Part shown: positions 5,670 to 5,915 of the stretch, piece by piece
How the letters are laid out: every line of letters starts with the position of its first letter
Numbering within the stretch: the first letter of the stretch is position 1
From: Coriobacteriia bacterium
GTDB taxonomy: Bacteria > Actinomycetota > Coriobacteriia > Anaerosomatales > SLCP01
Assembly (NCBI GenBank): GCA_007125735.1
Contig: SLCP01000014.1
Coordinates: forward strand, 1 to 5,915
Length of the DNA: 5,915 nucleotides
Reading direction: 5' to 3'
Notes under the pieces: generated by a model
The model's database searches: none
What the model was told of the DNA's origin: nothing
What the model saw: only the letters and a program-made list of their open reading frames with translations
Translations under genes and position numbers: made by a program

Positions 5670-5915
5670 CACGCTACCCGGACTTTCGTCCGGACGTGGA
5701 CTATTCCTTCTACCCCAGGATGTCAGAGCCACTTGGTAGGCTCGAAGACACAGTGGCAGGAGGGCGTTTGTGGAAGACGTCGTACTCGTCTCGCGTTCGA
5801 ACGCGAGTTCTTCCACCCTAGTACGCCTTAGTCACTCGCGTGACCGTAGGCGCCTATGAGTCTCTAGCCCGCTTACGCCTTTCGGCTTCACAGGACGGCG
5901 TTGCCATAGCGGTCA
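5670..5915 (-). ncRNA. Group I self-splicing intron, catalytic core and 3' end (5' part outside window)
   Basis: The minus strand shows the group I core in order. The P3 5' strand is CTATG (5909-5905), followed by GGCAACGCC as in Azoarcus-type introns. A GCC-GAAA-GGC hairpin (5886-5877) and GTAAGCGGGC follow. The P7 5' strand is GAGACT (5864-5859), next to the P3 3' strand CATAG (5858-5854). Then come a GCGA-capped hairpin (5853-5823), a long extra helix (5816-5770) and a third hairpin (5757-5728). The P7 3' strand is AGTCC (5702-5698), in the conserved context AAGGAATAGTCC. P7 pairs G5864-C5698, A5863 bulged, G5862-C5699 (the guanosine-binding pair), A5861-T5700, C5860-G5701 and T5859-A5702. 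P9 is CCGGAC-GAAA-GTCCGG (5693-5678). The predicted terminal guanosine is 5670. No endonuclease frame is seen here; P1, P2 and the 5' splice site lie beyond 5915. Confidence 0.87.

Noticed and set aside
5607..5831. Small open frames of 64-98 codons on both strands across the intron and tmRNA end
   Set aside because: They cross the terminator stem, the exon junction and the P7/P9 helices, and no recognisable protein or ribosome site is present. The RNA reading explains the sequence.
5653..5915. RNase P RNA or a cyclic-di-GMP riboswitch, suggested by GAAAGTCCGG and GNRA-capped stems
   Set aside because: The flanking conserved blocks of those RNAs are absent. The GAAAGTCCGG is the P9 hairpin of a group I intron and the 3' end is a CCA-terminated acceptor.
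1..5915. CRISPR array, insertion sequence or prophage genes
   Set aside because: There are no spaced direct repeats, transposase or integrase motifs, or terminal inverted repeats. The only tandem repeat is a coding linker.

Overview
The window is GC-rich DNA (clearly above 60% by eye) with strong G/C bias at third codon positions. That bias produces long spurious open frames on the opposite strand. All recognised genes lie on the minus strand. The gene set is a CheR/CheY/MshEN/DUF4388 regulatory cluster, a Nim-like flavin-binding protein, a URO-D-family protein and a COG2426 membrane protein, with many GTG and ATG starts preceded by purine-rich ribosome binding sites. This fits a high-GC, probably anaerobic bacterium. 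An actinobacterial (Coriobacteriia-like) host is my best guess, held with low confidence because no taxonomic marker is complete.

Region 1 (1-3543, read right to left) is a compact four-gene transcription unit behind a plausible promoter at 3516-3543. The genes are a DUF4388/PATAN protein (2674-3423), a CheR methyltransferase fused to TPRs (1084-2667), a single-domain CheY-like receiver (665-1045) and an MshEN-domain protein that runs off the left edge (1-650). The gaps are 6, 38 and 14 nt. Together they look like part of a chemosensory or cyclic-di-GMP pathway controlling type IV pili or surface motility. The DUF4388 protein carries two well-formed MshEN-type 24-residue motifs inside its PATAN domain. 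The dedicated MshEN protein has the usual spacing but degenerate motifs.

Region 2 (3578-5473) is a second co-directional cluster: a COG2426 'small multidrug export' membrane protein (4997-5473), a URO-D-superfamily protein (4071-4973) and a Nim-like pyridoxamine-5'-phosphate-oxidase-fold protein (3578-4048). The gaps are about 22 nt. The shared physiology is not evident from sequence.

Region 3 (5474-5915) holds no protein gene but does hold the most notable element. On the minus strand I read the catalytic core (P3 to P9) and 3' splice site of a group I self-splicing intron. It is joined directly to the last 17 nt of a tmRNA-like gene (T-stem 3' strand, acceptor 3' strand, CCA), followed by a strong intrinsic-terminator hairpin. 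The intron would interrupt the T-loop of ssrA between positions 59 and 60. The rest of the tmRNA and the intron's 5' end lie beyond position 5915.
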